Below, piece by piece: positions 35,514 through 44,432 of a stretch of DNA of 64,000 nucleotides (its first letter is position 1; every line of letters starts with the position of its first letter). The stretch is from Desulfobulbaceae bacterium UBA2273 (GTDB lineage: Bacteria > Desulfobacterota > Desulfobulbia > Desulfobulbales > Desulfurivibrionaceae). A program made the position numbers and the translations under genes. The stretch lies in assembly GCA_002347095.1 (NCBI GenBank), contig DDWZ01000028.1:130163-194162 (forward strand), read 5' to 3'. The notes below the pieces were generated by a model. It searched no databases, was not told the DNA's origin, and saw only the letters and a list, made by a program, of their open reading frames with translations.

Positions 35514-36509
35514 TTACTTCAATTTGGCCAACTCTTTTTCCACGACCTTGGCGGGCAGGGGCAGGAAGCCGTCTTTTACCACGATCTCCTGACCGGCCTT
35601 GGAAAGGATGTACTTGAGGAACTCTGCGGTCTGGGCGGGCATGGGCTTGTTCGGCTCCTTGGCCACATAGATGTACAGGGTTCTGGAGAGGGGGTAGCTG
35701 CCGCTCAGCACGTTTTCAAAACTGGCTTCCTGACCCTTTTCCCCTTTCTTCTTGCTCAGGGCGATGGCCTTTACCCCGGAGGTCTTGTAGCCGATGCCGG
35801 AGTAGCCGATGCCGTTCTTGTCCTCGGTGATGCCCATTACCACCGAAGCGGAACCGGGCTGCTCTTTGACGGTATCCTTATAGTCTCCCTTGAACAGGGC
35901 ATGCTCCTTGAAGTAGCCGTAGGTGCCGGAGGCGGAGTTACGGCCATAGATGCTCATGGGGGCCTGCTTCCAGTTGTCGCCAAGACCTACCTGGCCCCAG
36001 GTGGTGATTTCCTCGCTCAGGCCGCCCTTGCGGGTTTTGGAGAAGATCGCGTCAACCTCTTGCAGGCTCAGTTCCTTGAGCGGGTTGTCCTTGTTGACGT
36101 ACACAGCCAGGGAGTCCAGGGCAACATCGATTCTGGTGGGGGCAAAGCCGTATTTCTTGGTGAAGGCGTCGATCTCCTCGGATTTCATCGCCCGGGACAT
36201 GGGGCCAAGCTGGGCGGTGCCGGAAAGGAGAGCGGGCGGTGCGGTGCTGGAGCCCTTGCCCTCGATCTGGATGCGGACATTGGGGTATTCCTTGCGAAAG
36301 CCTTCCGCCCAGTAGGTCATCAGATTGTTCAGGGTGTCCGAACCGATGCTGTCCAGGTTGCCGGATACGCCGCTTACCTTTTTATAGGTGGGGATTTTCT
36401 GGTCCACGCTGATATTGCCGGCAAAAGCGGTGGTGGCGGTGACGGCGATCAGGCAGCCTGCCAGCGCAGCTTTTGTGACACTGTTCAAAAAACCTTTGTG
36501 CATCGTCAT
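35514..36509 (-). CDS. pstS: Phosphate-binding periplasmic protein PstS
   Basis: A 331-residue binding protein with a Sec signal peptide (about 1-30, ending TTAFA-G). Phosphate-site motifs GSDTLNNLM, GKGSSTAPPALLSGTAQLGPMSR and RNSASGTYGYF are present as short blocks. It delivers phosphate to PstCAB. It is the first gene of the operon; AAGGAGAGACACC precedes the ATG. A three-repeat PHO-box array and a -10 element lie about 75-115 bp upstream. Confidence 0.95.
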   Translation of the reverse strand: MTMHKGFLNSVTKAALAGCLIAVTATTAFAGNISVDQKIPTYKKVSGVSGNLDSIGSDTLNNLMTYWAEGFRKEYPNVRIQIEGKGSSTAPPALLSGTAQLGPMSRAMKSEEIDAFTKKYGFAPTRIDVALDSLAVYVNKDNPLKELSLQEVDAIFSKTRKGGLSEEITTWGQVGLGDNWKQAPMSIYGRNSASGTYGYFKEHALFKGDYKDTVKEQPGSASVVMGITEDKNGIGYSGIGYKTSGVKAIALSKKKGEKGQEASFENVLSGSYPLSRTLYIYVAKEPNKPMPAQTAEFLKYILSKAGQEIVVKDGFLPLPAKVVEKELAKLK

Positions 36510-36583
36510 GGTGTCTCTCCTTAAAAGTGTGGTTAGGGAATAGCCTCTGCCCAGGTGCGACTTGGTCGGTTCATCTGGCCCCC

Positions 36584-36626
36584 ACTATGCTCCCTGATTG
36601 TTAGAATTTTATTAGGGTTTCGTTAG
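36584..36626 (-). promoter_or_regulatory. PHO-box array and -10 of the pstS promoter
   Basis: Read on the minus strand: CTAACGA (36620-36626), CTAATAA (36609-36615), CTAACAA (36598-36604), exactly 11 bp apart, then 8 bp and CATAGT (36584-36589) as the -10. The 7+4 spacing is that of PhoB sites. It matches the phnF promoter at 50892-50934 almost base for base. Confidence 0.85.
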
Positions 36627-36678
36627 GAGATGAACAGAAGATGAATCTTCGCAAAACCGAAAACTCATCTTCGCTGTG

Positions 36679-36729
36679 CTAATCCTTTTTTAACCTCCTT
36701 TTAATCAAAGGATGACCGTGCGCTAATAT
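36679..36729 (+). promoter_or_regulatory. PHO-box array and -10 of the porin promoter
   Basis: CTAATCC (36679), TTAACCT (36690), TTAATCA (36701) and a weaker ATGACCG (36712) repeat at 11 bp, then TAATAT at 36724-36729. It points toward the porin gene, divergent from the pstS array. Confidence 0.75.
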
Positions 36730-36847
36730 GGGCCCGGTATCTTCTCCGTAACATTTTGGCCGTTGCCCTTGGTCGGGCTTTTGCTTCCCGCTGTCTGCTT
36801 GTGCCGGGGAGAAATCTTTATAAATTTTACGGAGAAAGGAGAAACAG

Positions 36848-38146
36848 ATGAAAAAGGTATTATCGGCGGCAGCAGCACTGGGCATTTGCCTGACCCTGCC
36901 CGCGGCCGCCCTGGCGGGCGCAGGGATGAGCGACGAGCAGATCCTGAAGGAGTTGGAGTATCTGCGCAACAAGGTCGCCTCCCAGCAGGAGCACATTGAT
37001 GCCCTCGGGGCCATGGTGGACAAAAAGGTTTCGGCCAAGGTCGAGGAAGAGGTCAAGAAGAGCGGGGGCAGCAAGGTGGCCCTGGCCAACGAGTTCATCG
37101 ATCAGTTGACCTTAAAAGGCGACCTGCGGGTTCGGTACGATATCCGAGACAAGGATTACAAGGAAGGGCAGGGCAGCGATATCTCCCGTGATCGCGTGCG
37201 GACCCGTTTCCGGCTTGGTGGCGTCTGGGACAACAAGGCGGAGAACTGGCAGATCGGCGCCGGGCTTGCCACGGGCAGCGATGATCCGACCAGCACTAAC
37301 GATACTTGGAGTGAGGTCAAGACCTTTGAAACCGGCGATCTCCGGTTGGACTACGCCTACGCCAAACACAAGTGGAATGATTTTGCCTTCACCCTCGGTC
37401 AATCTGAAGAAAATCCCTTCAAGAGTTCCTGGGTTTTTAGGAGCAGTGACTTGCGGCTGGCAGGCCTGACCGCTCAGTACGGCGCTAAGGATGGGGTTTT
37501 CGCCACCTTGGGCGGTTATGGCGCCAAGCTGGTGAATGACGACAATACCGCCACCCTGGTGGCCGGTCAGGCAGGGTACAACGGCAAGGTGGGCGATGCC
37601 AAATACACCCTGGCTGCGGGCTACCATACCTACAGCAAATCCCTGATCAACGAAGGTAGCGCTACATTTTTCCTGGACGCGGTCGATGAGGACAAATATG
37701 AACTCAACATCGGCGACCTGTATGGCGCGGTCTCCTTTCCGGTAGGCGATGTCAAGCTCTCCCTCTACGGCCAGATCTGGCAGAACTTCGGGGCCGACGG
37801 CGAAATCGGGCAGAGCCAGGCCGGCAGCAGCTTCACCCAGAAACCCGAGGATGCCGATATGGGCTGGGTGTTCGGAGCCGACGCCAAATACGGCGCCTTC
37901 AAGCTGGGCTATGCCTACTCGGTGGTTGAGGCCGATTCTCTCTTCGGCTATCTCACCGAAGCCAATTTCGGCGACGGACTTTCCCGGACCAACGTGAAAG
38001 GACACCGGGCGCAGCTTGGCTACGATCTGAGCAAGAATTGGAGCACGGGGCTTACCTGGTACAGCTTTGAGCGCGACGAAGATTACGCAACCGCCAAGGA
38101 AGACCAGGTTGATATCTATCAGCTTGACGTAAGCTATAAGTTTTAA
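36848..38146 (+). CDS. Outer-membrane porin, probably phosphate-induced
   Basis: A 432-residue porin: signal peptide (about 1-23, ALA-G), a short coiled coil (EQILKELEYLRNKVASQQEH) suited to trimer contacts or peptidoglycan anchoring, then about 16 amphipathic beta strands ending YKF, the C-terminal phenylalanine needed for outer-membrane insertion. Its place divergent from pstS and its own PHO-box array suggest a role like OprP/PhoE in taking up anions under phosphate limitation. Specificity cannot be read here. GGAGAAAGGAG precedes the ATG. Confidence 0.85.
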   Translation: MKKVLSAAAALGICLTLPAAALAGAGMSDEQILKELEYLRNKVASQQEHIDALGAMVDKKVSAKVEEEVKKSGGSKVALANEFIDQLTLKGDLRVRYDIRDKDYKEGQGSDISRDRVRTRFRLGGVWDNKAENWQIGAGLATGSDDPTSTNDTWSEVKTFETGDLRLDYAYAKHKWNDFAFTLGQSEENPFKSSWVFRSSDLRLAGLTAQYGAKDGVFATLGGYGAKLVNDDNTATLVAGQAGYNGKVGDAKYTLAAGYHTYSKSLINEGSATFFLDAVDEDKYELNIGDLYGAVSFPVGDVKLSLYGQIWQNFGADGEIGQSQAGSSFTQKPEDADMGWVFGADAKYGAFKLGYAYSVVEADSLFGYLTEANFGDGLSRTNVKGHRAQLGYDLSKNWSTGLTWYSFERDEDYATAKEDQVDIYQLDVSYKF

Positions 38147-38181
38147 AGGGTTCTAGCTCCTCCCTGAAGTGGGGTAGCCGT

Positions 38182-38213
38182 CCTGCCTCTCCTCCCCGGA
38201 GGCAGGGCTTTTT
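38182..38213 (+). terminator. Terminator after the porin
   Basis: CCTGCCTC (38182-38189) pairs with GAGGCAGG (38199-38206), followed by GC and five T, 36 bp after the porin stop. Confidence 0.85.
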
Positions 38214-38289
38214 ATCAGAAAATAATGGAGCTGTAACGGAAAGCGAACAAATCCGCAGTACCTTGTATGACACACATCTCACTCCTTAG

Positions 38290-38326
38290 CCCCCCTGTCA
38301 GAGCATCGGCAGGGGGGCGCTTTTTT
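38290..38326 (+). terminator. Second terminator, duplicated elsewhere
   Basis: CCCCCCTG (38290-38297) and CAGGGGGG (38310-38317) with loop TCAGAGCATCGG, then CGC and six T. The same stem and a loop differing by one base occur at 51045-51080 in front of the chemoreceptor module. Confidence 0.85.
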
Positions 38327-38431
38327 ACGGACAAGCTCTAAAGAAAAATAATTTTCACGAAATTATCGTCTCGTTTAAATCAATAGGCGGAAAAGCACAA
38401 AAAAATCATTAACACAGCACAGAGGGGGCAG

Positions 38432-38523
38432 GGCATGCTTTGGATTTGGAAAAGAAGCTTGGCCTTGCCTTGGTCTTTATCGTGCTGACCGCAGCCCATG
38501 AACGCAGACACTACGAAAAATAA
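38432..38523 (+). pseudogene. Truncated chemoreceptor start (remnant)
   Basis: Bases 38406-38494 align with 51431-51520, the 5' end of the intact chemoreceptor gene, including the stretch before the start (TCATTAAYACAG) and codons for KKLGLALVFIVLTAA against NKLGFFFVFIMLAAG. After about 38494 similarity stops and the frame reaches TAA at 38521. It is what is left of a second chemoreceptor gene, cut at the edge of the phn block. The rest of the gap (38327-38405 and 38524-38611) holds nothing recognisable. Confidence 0.75.
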
Positions 38524-38611
38524 CTTGCGGGGTGAGGATGTTGTCCATTATCTCCGGTCGACATCGGATGAAGCCTGCATTTTATCGTTTTCGTTGGGAA
38601 TTGTAATAGAT

Positions 38612-39469
38612 TCATTTGGTTGCCGCCAGGATGGCCAGCCCCAGGCATATCACCAGAATGCCGGCCAGCCGCATGCGCCAATGGGCGTGTTCGCGGAACA
38701 GGGAGATGGACAGAATGCCGGCAATGATAATGCCCGTGTTGGTGAACGTCACCACCACGGCGGCGGGCAGATAACGCATGGCGTGGATCACCAGGGCGTA
38801 GGCTAGGCCGATGCTGGCGCCCGCAATCAGCAGGTGAGGCAAGCGGGGCGCGCGTTGCGGTCGCCAGACGCCGTACTTCAGGCGCATTTGCAGGGTCAGC
38901 GCGAGGAAAGAAGCCGTGTAACCGACGGTCACGAAGCCGACCAGACTGCCGAAGGTGGGCAGGTAGGCCGTTGCTGCCTTGTCGCTCAGGGAATAGATGC
39001 TGGTTGCCAGTGCCGCGACCAGCGCCAGCGGCAGGGCCGTGAAGCCGTCCTTGCGCCACGCGGTTGCGGCCATCAGCAGAAGTCCCGCCACGCTGACCAG
39101 CATCGCGCCCCAGGCTGGAAAACTCAGGGATTCCCCGAAAAACAGCATACTCCACAAGCCGATCAGCAGCGGCGAACTGCGCACAAGGGGATAAACCAGC
39201 GCCACCGGCGCGTGCGCATAGGCACGGTTGAGCGTAAGAAAGTAGAGCGTATTGGCGCTTGCCGACACCAGCAGAAAAACAAGCAGTTCCCGGCTCCAGA
39301 GCGCGGTGCTTGCCAGCACATAAAGCCCCCACAGGCCGAGCGTCGCGCAATGGAGCGCCAGCGCCCACCACAGCATTTGGGTTTGAACGCCTTGGTGTCG
39401 AACCAGCAGGTTCCACGCTACATGCATCGCCACTGAGCCGGCAATGGCCGGATACGCCGGTTCAAGCAT
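38612..39469 (-). CDS. EamA-family (DMT) transporter at the end of the phn operon
   Basis: A 285-residue drug/metabolite-type carrier with about ten membrane segments in two EamA halves (from HVAWNLLVRHQG, and from YSLSDKAATAYLP). Its start lies 5 bp after the phnP stop, so it is probably co-transcribed with the C-P lyase genes. It may export or import a phosphonate, amine or C-P lyase product; substrate unknown. It is the last gene of the block before the chemoreceptor remnant. Confidence 0.85.
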   Translation of the reverse strand: MLEPAYPAIAGSVAMHVAWNLLVRHQGVQTQMLWWALALHCATLGLWGLYVLASTALWSRELLVFLLVSASANTLYFLTLNRAYAHAPVALVYPLVRSSPLLIGLWSMLFFGESLSFPAWGAMLVSVAGLLLMAATAWRKDGFTALPLALVAALATSIYSLSDKAATAYLPTFGSLVGFVTVGYTASFLALTLQMRLKYGVWRPQRAPRLPHLLIAGASIGLAYALVIHAMRYLPAAVVVTFTNTGIIIAGILSISLFREHAHWRMRLAGILVICLGLAILAATK

Positions 39470-39474
39470 AGCGC

Positions 39475-40248
39475 TTACTCCGCTAAAATATTGAGAGGAT
39501 CATGAATGAATTCCCCATCGCGGGCAACGAAGACTCGGGGAGGTAACGCGTGGCCGTTGGCTTTCAGCCACGCATCGAGTTCGTGCCCAATGTGGGTCAG
39601 CCAGGCGCGTTGTGGCTGGACAGCCGCGATGACCGCCAGGGTCAGGGTCACGTCGTTGTGGTTTTTCGGGGGGGTGATCTGGGGCGGAAGGGAACAGTCG
39701 ATCACCAATGCCGAAGGCTGCCAGTCGCGCAGAAATTCCTCGGTGTTGCGCGGTAGCCAGGCGGTATCGGTGAGATAGGCGATTCTGCTGTCTCCGGATT
39801 CGATGCAGTAACCCAGCGTGATTTTTGAGTGGATCAGCGGCATCGGCGTGACGGTCATCGGCCCCAAGGGAAACGGATCGAATATTCGCACCGGCTTGAA
39901 CTCCAGCAGTCCTGGATTTTTGTATAGATCGGCGCAGCCTTCCGAATCCGGTGGGCAATAAACGGGGATTTGCCTCCCCAGTCCCCAGCGCAAATGAAAC
40001 AGCCCCTGCACGTGGTCGGGATGAAAATGGGTCAGCAGTATCGTCGGAAAATCGCCCGCTGAAAAGCATTTCGCAAGGTCCATCAGGCCGGCGTCGATCA
40101 GCAGCCGCGTCTCGCCTGCCTCAATCAGCGCGGACGCGGGGCGACGGCGCGTTTGCGGATTAGAACGCGCTTCGACGCATATTTCGCAGGCACAGCCATA
40201 CAGCGGCGGCGCGCTGGTGGAACCGGTGCCGAGAAAGCTCAGGCGCAC
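39475..40248 (-). CDS. phnP: Phosphoribosyl cyclic phosphodiesterase PhnP
   Basis: This 257-residue metallo-beta-lactamase-fold enzyme opens 5-phosphoribosyl 1,2-cyclic phosphate to ribose 1,5-bisphosphate in the last steps of the C-P lyase pathway. The metal motif is HFHPDHVQG; the structural zinc cysteines C19, C21 and C24 (GCACEIC) match the PhnP-specific site. The start overlaps the phnN stop by 10 bp. Confidence 0.93.
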   Translation of the reverse strand: MRLSFLGTGSTSAPPLYGCACEICVEARSNPQTRRRPASALIEAGETRLLIDAGLMDLAKCFSAGDFPTILLTHFHPDHVQGLFHLRWGLGRQIPVYCPPDSEGCADLYKNPGLLEFKPVRIFDPFPLGPMTVTPMPLIHSKITLGYCIESGDSRIAYLTDTAWLPRNTEEFLRDWQPSALVIDCSLPPQITPPKNHNDVTLTLAVIAAVQPQRAWLTHIGHELDAWLKANGHALPPRVFVARDGEFIHDPLNILAE

Positions 40249-40808
40249 GATGCCACCTTGGGCTTGCTGCCGATCAGGGCGCGCAGTTGTTCTCCGGCCT
40301 GTTCCAGGGGGCCGTCATTGCGAACTACATACGCCCCGCCGTTGTCCAGGCGAAATTGCGCTGCCCGCGCCACCCGCGCGGCAATCTGTGTGGCGTTCTC
40401 CCGCCCCCGTGCCTGAAGTCTGGCTTTCAATACTTCGGAAGACACCTCTACCCATACTGCTGCCAGTTCCGGATAATGCTCACGTGCCTGTTGCAGATAC
40501 TCGCGGGAGCCGTTCATCACTACGTTGCAACCCTTGGTCAGCCAGACATCGATCTCCCGGCCGATGCCATAGCGCAATCCGTGGCTGCTCCAATGCATGG
40601 CGAAGAGGCCGGCGGCCAGGCGGGAATCGAACTCGGTTTCGGTCAGGGCGATGTGATTTTCCCCTTGGAGTTCCACGGGCCGAGTAATGTAGCGGTGGGC
40701 GAAAACCACACCGGGATTATCGGCCAGGCGTGCACGGGCATAGCGCATCAGGCTGTCCTTGCCGCTGCCGGAGGGGCCGATGACGTAGAAGAGCTTCCCT
40801 TCAGCCAT
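40239..40808 (-). CDS. phnN: Ribose 1,5-bisphosphate phosphokinase PhnN
   Basis: A 189-residue kinase of the guanylate-kinase fold that turns ribose 1,5-bisphosphate into PRPP, returning the sugar to metabolism. The P-loop GPSGSGKDS is at residues 11-19, with HRYITRP and the LID region RLQARGRE. ATG 40808 overlaps the phnM stop by 8 bp. The size matches E. coli PhnN (185). Confidence 0.92.
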   Translation of the reverse strand: MAEGKLFYVIGPSGSGKDSLMRYARARLADNPGVVFAHRYITRPVELQGENHIALTETEFDSRLAAGLFAMHWSSHGLRYGIGREIDVWLTKGCNVVMNGSREYLQQAREHYPELAAVWVEVSSEVLKARLQARGRENATQIAARVARAAQFRLDNGGAYVVRNDGPLEQAGEQLRALIGSKPKVASCA

Positions 40809-41955
40809 GGTCAAAGCGGGCCTCAAAAACCTGTTTGCCTGCGGAGAAAACGCCGCTTGCCTGGGCCAGCCCGTTGATGTGGGCGACCGACACGAGATCG
40901 GCGCGCTTGCCCACCGCGATCTCGCCGCGATCGGTGAGTCCTGCGGCGCGGGCCGAGTTGGCGCTGACCAGCCGTACCGATTCTGCGAGGCTGATACCCG
41001 CCAGTTCAGGCAAGCAGAAGACCGCCACGATCAGTGTCGCCGGATGATAGTCGGCGCACAGGCAGTCTGCCACCCCGGCCTTCACTGCGTCCAACGCCCG
41101 GATGGCCCCGGACTGGCTCTTGCCGCGTAGGATGTTTGGTGCGCCGAACACGGTGCTCATGCCGCGCTCGCGGGCGGCGCGGGCGGATTCGAGATTGATG
41201 GGAAACTCCGAGATCCCTACACCCATGGCGTGCAGGGTCTCCACCTTTTTCAGCGTGTCGTCGTCGTGGCTGGCGATGCGGATGCCCTTTTTCCTGGCGG
41301 CTGCGATCAGTTGGCGGATGCGGGTCATGGCCCCGTCCGCCTGGGCGAACTTGTTTTGTACCAGGGTGTCCAGCTCGGCCTCCGACTTCTTGTAGGTGCG
41401 GGCCAGATAGTCACGGAAGGCGGCGATGTCCTTGAACTGCCCCTGGCCGGGGGAATGATCCATCACCGAAAGCAGGTGCATCTCGTCGTCGGCCATCAGT
41501 TCGAGCAGAATTGCCGGCGCGCTCGGATCGGTGACCTCATAGCGGCAGTGTACCCGGTTATCCACCAGGCCGTGCGGGTTCCAGGCATGGACCGCCCGCG
41601 CCACCTTAGCGGCGAAAGCGTTGTTGCGCACGCCGAGTTCCTCGTTGGCAAAGGACAGGGCATGAAAGACCGTGGTGACCCCGGCTGCCGCATTGCGCTT
41701 GTCGGCTTGGGCGCAGGCGAAATCGAGCGGGAAATGCACATTCGGGCGCGGTTCGACTTCCTTTTCCAGAGCATCGCAATGCAGATCGATCATGCCGGGG
41801 ATCAGCGTTTTACCTCGGAGGGCAACGGTTTGCGCACCCTTGCCAGATTCGGGGTTGATCGCGGCAATGACGCCGTCCTCGATCAGCACCGTGGCATCTT
41901 CGAGCACGGCATCGCGGAGCACGACGCGGGCGCCGGTGAGATAGAGCCTGTTCAT
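40801..41955 (-). CDS. phnM: RPnTP diphosphatase PhnM
   Basis: A 384-residue amidohydrolase-fold enzyme that removes pyrophosphate from the alpha-D-ribose 1-methylphosphonate 5-triphosphate made by PhnGHIL. Motifs: PGMIDLHCDALEKEVEPRPN at the metal site and ASHDDDT later. It overlaps phnL by 4 bp (ATGA). Length matches E. coli PhnM (378). Confidence 0.94.
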   Translation of the reverse strand: MNRLYLTGARVVLRDAVLEDATVLIEDGVIAAINPESGKGAQTVALRGKTLIPGMIDLHCDALEKEVEPRPNVHFPLDFACAQADKRNAAAGVTTVFHALSFANEELGVRNNAFAAKVARAVHAWNPHGLVDNRVHCRYEVTDPSAPAILLELMADDEMHLLSVMDHSPGQGQFKDIAAFRDYLARTYKKSEAELDTLVQNKFAQADGAMTRIRQLIAAARKKGIRIASHDDDTLKKVETLHAMGVGISEFPINLESARAARERGMSTVFGAPNILRGKSQSGAIRALDAVKAGVADCLCADYHPATLIVAVFCLPELAGISLAESVRLVSANSARAAGLTDRGEIAVGKRADLVSVAHINGLAQASGVFSAGKQVFEARFDHG

Positions 41956-42674
41956 GCGAGCTCCTTGAGCCGTTCTTCGACGGCGGGCGGCGGGGCCAGT
42001 TCGACAACCTGGTCGGCCAGCCGGCGGGTGGTTTCGGGGTGGTGGAAAATGGCGAGCATGGCCGTGCCCTCGGCTTTCAATTCCTCGATGAGGTCGAGCA
42101 CGCATTCGGCGGTGGTCGGATCAAGGCTGGCCGTGGGCTCGTCGAGCAGCAGGAGGCGCGGCTTGGCGATAAAGCCGCGGGCGAGATTCACCCGCTGACG
42201 CTCGCCGCCGGAGAAGGTGGCGGGCGAAACGCTCCACAATCGTTCCGGCAGCTTCATGGCCGATAGCAGCTCGGCGGCCCGCTGCCTTGCTTCCGTCCGC
42301 GCAACGCCAAACCCGAACAGAGGTTGGGCGACGACATCGAGCGTCGCCTGGCGCGGCAGACAATGCAGGAACTGGGTGACGAAACCGATTTCGCAGCGCC
42401 GCAGCTCCAGGATCTGATGCTCGCTGGCCAGGGCCAGATCCAGTTCATGCCCCATGGCATCGCGATAGAGAATTCTGCCGGCGCTAGGCAGGTAGGTGCG
42501 GTAGATGCCCTTCAGCACGGTGGACTTGCCTGCGCCGGTGGGGCCGATCAGGGCGGTGAGGTTACCTCGGCGCACAGTGAAACTGACGTTGTGCGAGGAC
42601 GGTATCAACTTGTTCTGCTCGTGCAGCATGAAGTTTTTGCCGTAGCTTTCGACCTGGAGAATGGGAGGAATCAT
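41952..42674 (-). CDS. phnL: C-P lyase system ATP-binding protein PhnL
   Basis: A 240-residue ABC-type ATPase without a membrane partner: Walker A GPTGAGKS, signature FSGGERQR, Walker B LLLDEPTASLD. In E. coli PhnL joins PhnK on the C-P lyase core complex. It follows phnK after 10 bp and overlaps phnM. Confidence 0.92.
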   Translation of the reverse strand: MIPPILQVESYGKNFMLHEQNKLIPSSHNVSFTVRRGNLTALIGPTGAGKSTVLKGIYRTYLPSAGRILYRDAMGHELDLALASEHQILELRRCEIGFVTQFLHCLPRQATLDVVAQPLFGFGVARTEARQRAAELLSAMKLPERLWSVSPATFSGGERQRVNLARGFIAKPRLLLLDEPTASLDPTTAECVLDLIEELKAEGTAMLAIFHHPETTRRLADQVVELAPPPAVEERLKELA

Positions 42675-42684
42675 GATGTCTGCC

Positions 42685-43542
42685 TCAAAGGGCGGAAGCC
42701 ACCAGCCGCTGGGTGTAGGCGTGCTGGGGGTCTTCCAGGATTTGATCGGTGAGCCCGGTCTCGATGACGCGGCCGTATTTCATGACGATGGCCCGGCCGG
42801 TCAGCAGCCGAATGACCCCCAGGTCGTGGGTGACGACGACCATGGCTGTCTTCAGTTCCTGCTGGATTTCCAGGATCAGGTCGAGGATGCGGGCCTGCAC
42901 CGAGAGATCGAGCCCGGTGGTCACCTCGTCCAGGAACAGCAGGGGCGGTTGGGTGGCCAGCGCCTTGGCGATCTGCACGCGCTGCTGCATGCCGCCGGAA
43001 AAGTCCTTCGGCAGGTCATCGACCCTGGAGAGCAGCACTTCGGTGCGCTCCAGCAGGGCCTTGGCCCGCTCGCGGATGGCGCCGTAGTCCATCAGATCGC
43101 TCATTAGCAACCGTTCGGCGATGTTGCCGCCGGCGCTGATGTTGAAATTCAGGCCCAGATTCGGATTCTGATAGACCATGCCGAAGCGGTGGTTGCGCAG
43201 CCAGCGCTGCTGGGCGGAGTTCAGGGCAAACAGGTTGTGCTGCTTGTCGTGCTTGCCCTCGGGTGCATTGGCCGGGGAATCGTAGAAAATCGCCTCGCCG
43301 CCGGATGGCGCTTGATCGAAATACAAGGCTTTCACCACGGTCGATTTGCCGCTGCCAGATTCGCCCATGACGCCGAGAATCTCCCCCTCAAAAAGATCGA
43401 AGGAAACGCCGTGGATGGCGACCACGCTGCGGCAATGCGGGCAGAGATTAGTATCCGATTCCGGGCCTGTGGAGTCGAGGCATTGCGGGCAGCCAGGACC
43501 GTAAATCTTGCTCAGGTTGCGGACTTCGAGAATTTTGTTCAT
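42685..43542 (-). CDS. phnK: C-P lyase system ATP-binding protein PhnK with zinc-ribbon insert
   Basis: A 285-residue ABC ATPase (GESGSGKS, FSGGMQQR, LFLDEVTTGLD). Unlike E. coli PhnK (252), it has an insert near residues 15-40 with two CxxC pairs (GCPQC and LCPHC), which should bind zinc just before the first beta strand pair. PhnK docks on PhnJ and gates the active site, so the insert may touch the core complex. It overlaps phnJ by 4 bp. Confidence 0.93.
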   Translation of the reverse strand: MNKILEVRNLSKIYGPGCPQCLDSTGPESDTNLCPHCRSVVAIHGVSFDLFEGEILGVMGESGSGKSTVVKALYFDQAPSGGEAIFYDSPANAPEGKHDKQHNLFALNSAQQRWLRNHRFGMVYQNPNLGLNFNISAGGNIAERLLMSDLMDYGAIRERAKALLERTEVLLSRVDDLPKDFSGGMQQRVQIAKALATQPPLLFLDEVTTGLDLSVQARILDLILEIQQELKTAMVVVTHDLGVIRLLTGRAIVMKYGRVIETGLTDQILEDPQHAYTQRLVASAL

Positions 43543-44432
43543 GCCGGTTCTCCTTGAGCTTGTGCAGCCCGAAGCAATTGCCCGTCGCACCAATCGCTGT
43601 CCGAGCACTGATACGTTTTGCTGCCGGAATCGCTGACAAACTCGTCGAGGAAGGAATCTTTGCTGCCGCAGCGGGCGCAGGCGCGGCGCTGTCCCGCAGC
43701 GTCGCGGAAATCCTCGACCCGAAACGGTACGTCGGAAAAGGCCAGCGGCTCCGCCTTGGTATGCGGCGGCACGGCGTAAATTTTTTTCTCGCGCCCGGCG
43801 CCGAACAGGATCAGGGCCGCCGAATCATGGAGTTTGGGCACGTCCCAGCGCGGAATCGGCGAGGGATCGATGACGTAGTGGCCGTTGATGCGAGTCGGAT
43901 AGCGATGGGAAATGGTGATCTCATCGAACTTGACGATGTCCTCGTAGAGTTTCACCAGCAGGCGCGAATAATCGGCCTCTCCGTGCATTGTCTTGCGTTT
44001 GTCCTCGGAAGGCTCGACCACCACCAGCGGGTCGGGGTAAGGTACTTGCAGGATGATGATCTGCGTCGCCGTAAGCGGGCGTTCCGGGATGCGATGGCGC
44101 GACTGGATGAGGGTGCACTCCGTTGTCCGGGTGGTGGTGGAGATGCCGGGACAGGTCATCTCGATGAACTGGCGCAGATTGACGGCGTTCACCGAGTCGT
44201 CCGAGCCCTGGTCGATGATCTTGACAACCTCGTCAGGGCCGATCAGCGATAGGGTCAGTTGCAGGCCGCCGGTACCGAAGCCGCGTCCCATGGGCATTTC
44301 GCGCGAGGCATAGGGCACCTGATAGCCGGGGATGGCGATGGCCTTGAGGATGGCGCGGCGCACTTCCTTCTTGGCGTATTCGTCGAGAAAGCCGAAGTTG
44401 TAGGCAGTTGTGGTGTGGTTCATGGCGTTCAT
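43539..44432 (-). CDS. phnJ: Alpha-D-ribose 1-methylphosphonate 5-phosphate C-P lyase PhnJ
   Basis: The 297-residue radical-SAM enzyme that breaks the carbon-phosphorus bond, releasing methane from methylphosphonate and giving ribose cyclic phosphate. The cysteines are C252, C255, C276 and C282 in CARC...YQC..DWC, matching the E. coli cluster (C241, C244, C266) and catalytic C272. The GFLDEYAKKEVRRAILKAI start block is intact. ATG 44432 overlaps phnI; ATG 44423 is an alternative. Confidence 0.96.
   Translation of the reverse strand: MNAMNHTTTAYNFGFLDEYAKKEVRRAILKAIAIPGYQVPYASREMPMGRGFGTGGLQLTLSLIGPDEVVKIIDQGSDDSVNAVNLRQFIEMTCPGISTTTRTTECTLIQSRHRIPERPLTATQIIILQVPYPDPLVVVEPSEDKRKTMHGEADYSRLLVKLYEDIVKFDEITISHRYPTRINGHYVIDPSPIPRWDVPKLHDSAALILFGAGREKKIYAVPPHTKAEPLAFSDVPFRVEDFRDAAGQRRACARCGSKDSFLDEFVSDSGSKTYQCSDSDWCDGQLLRAAQAQGEPA

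Noticed and set aside
38511..39416. A 301-codon minus-strand frame overlapping the EamA gene
   Set aside because: The EamA frame has membrane segments and family motifs; this one is Arg/Ala-rich shadow.
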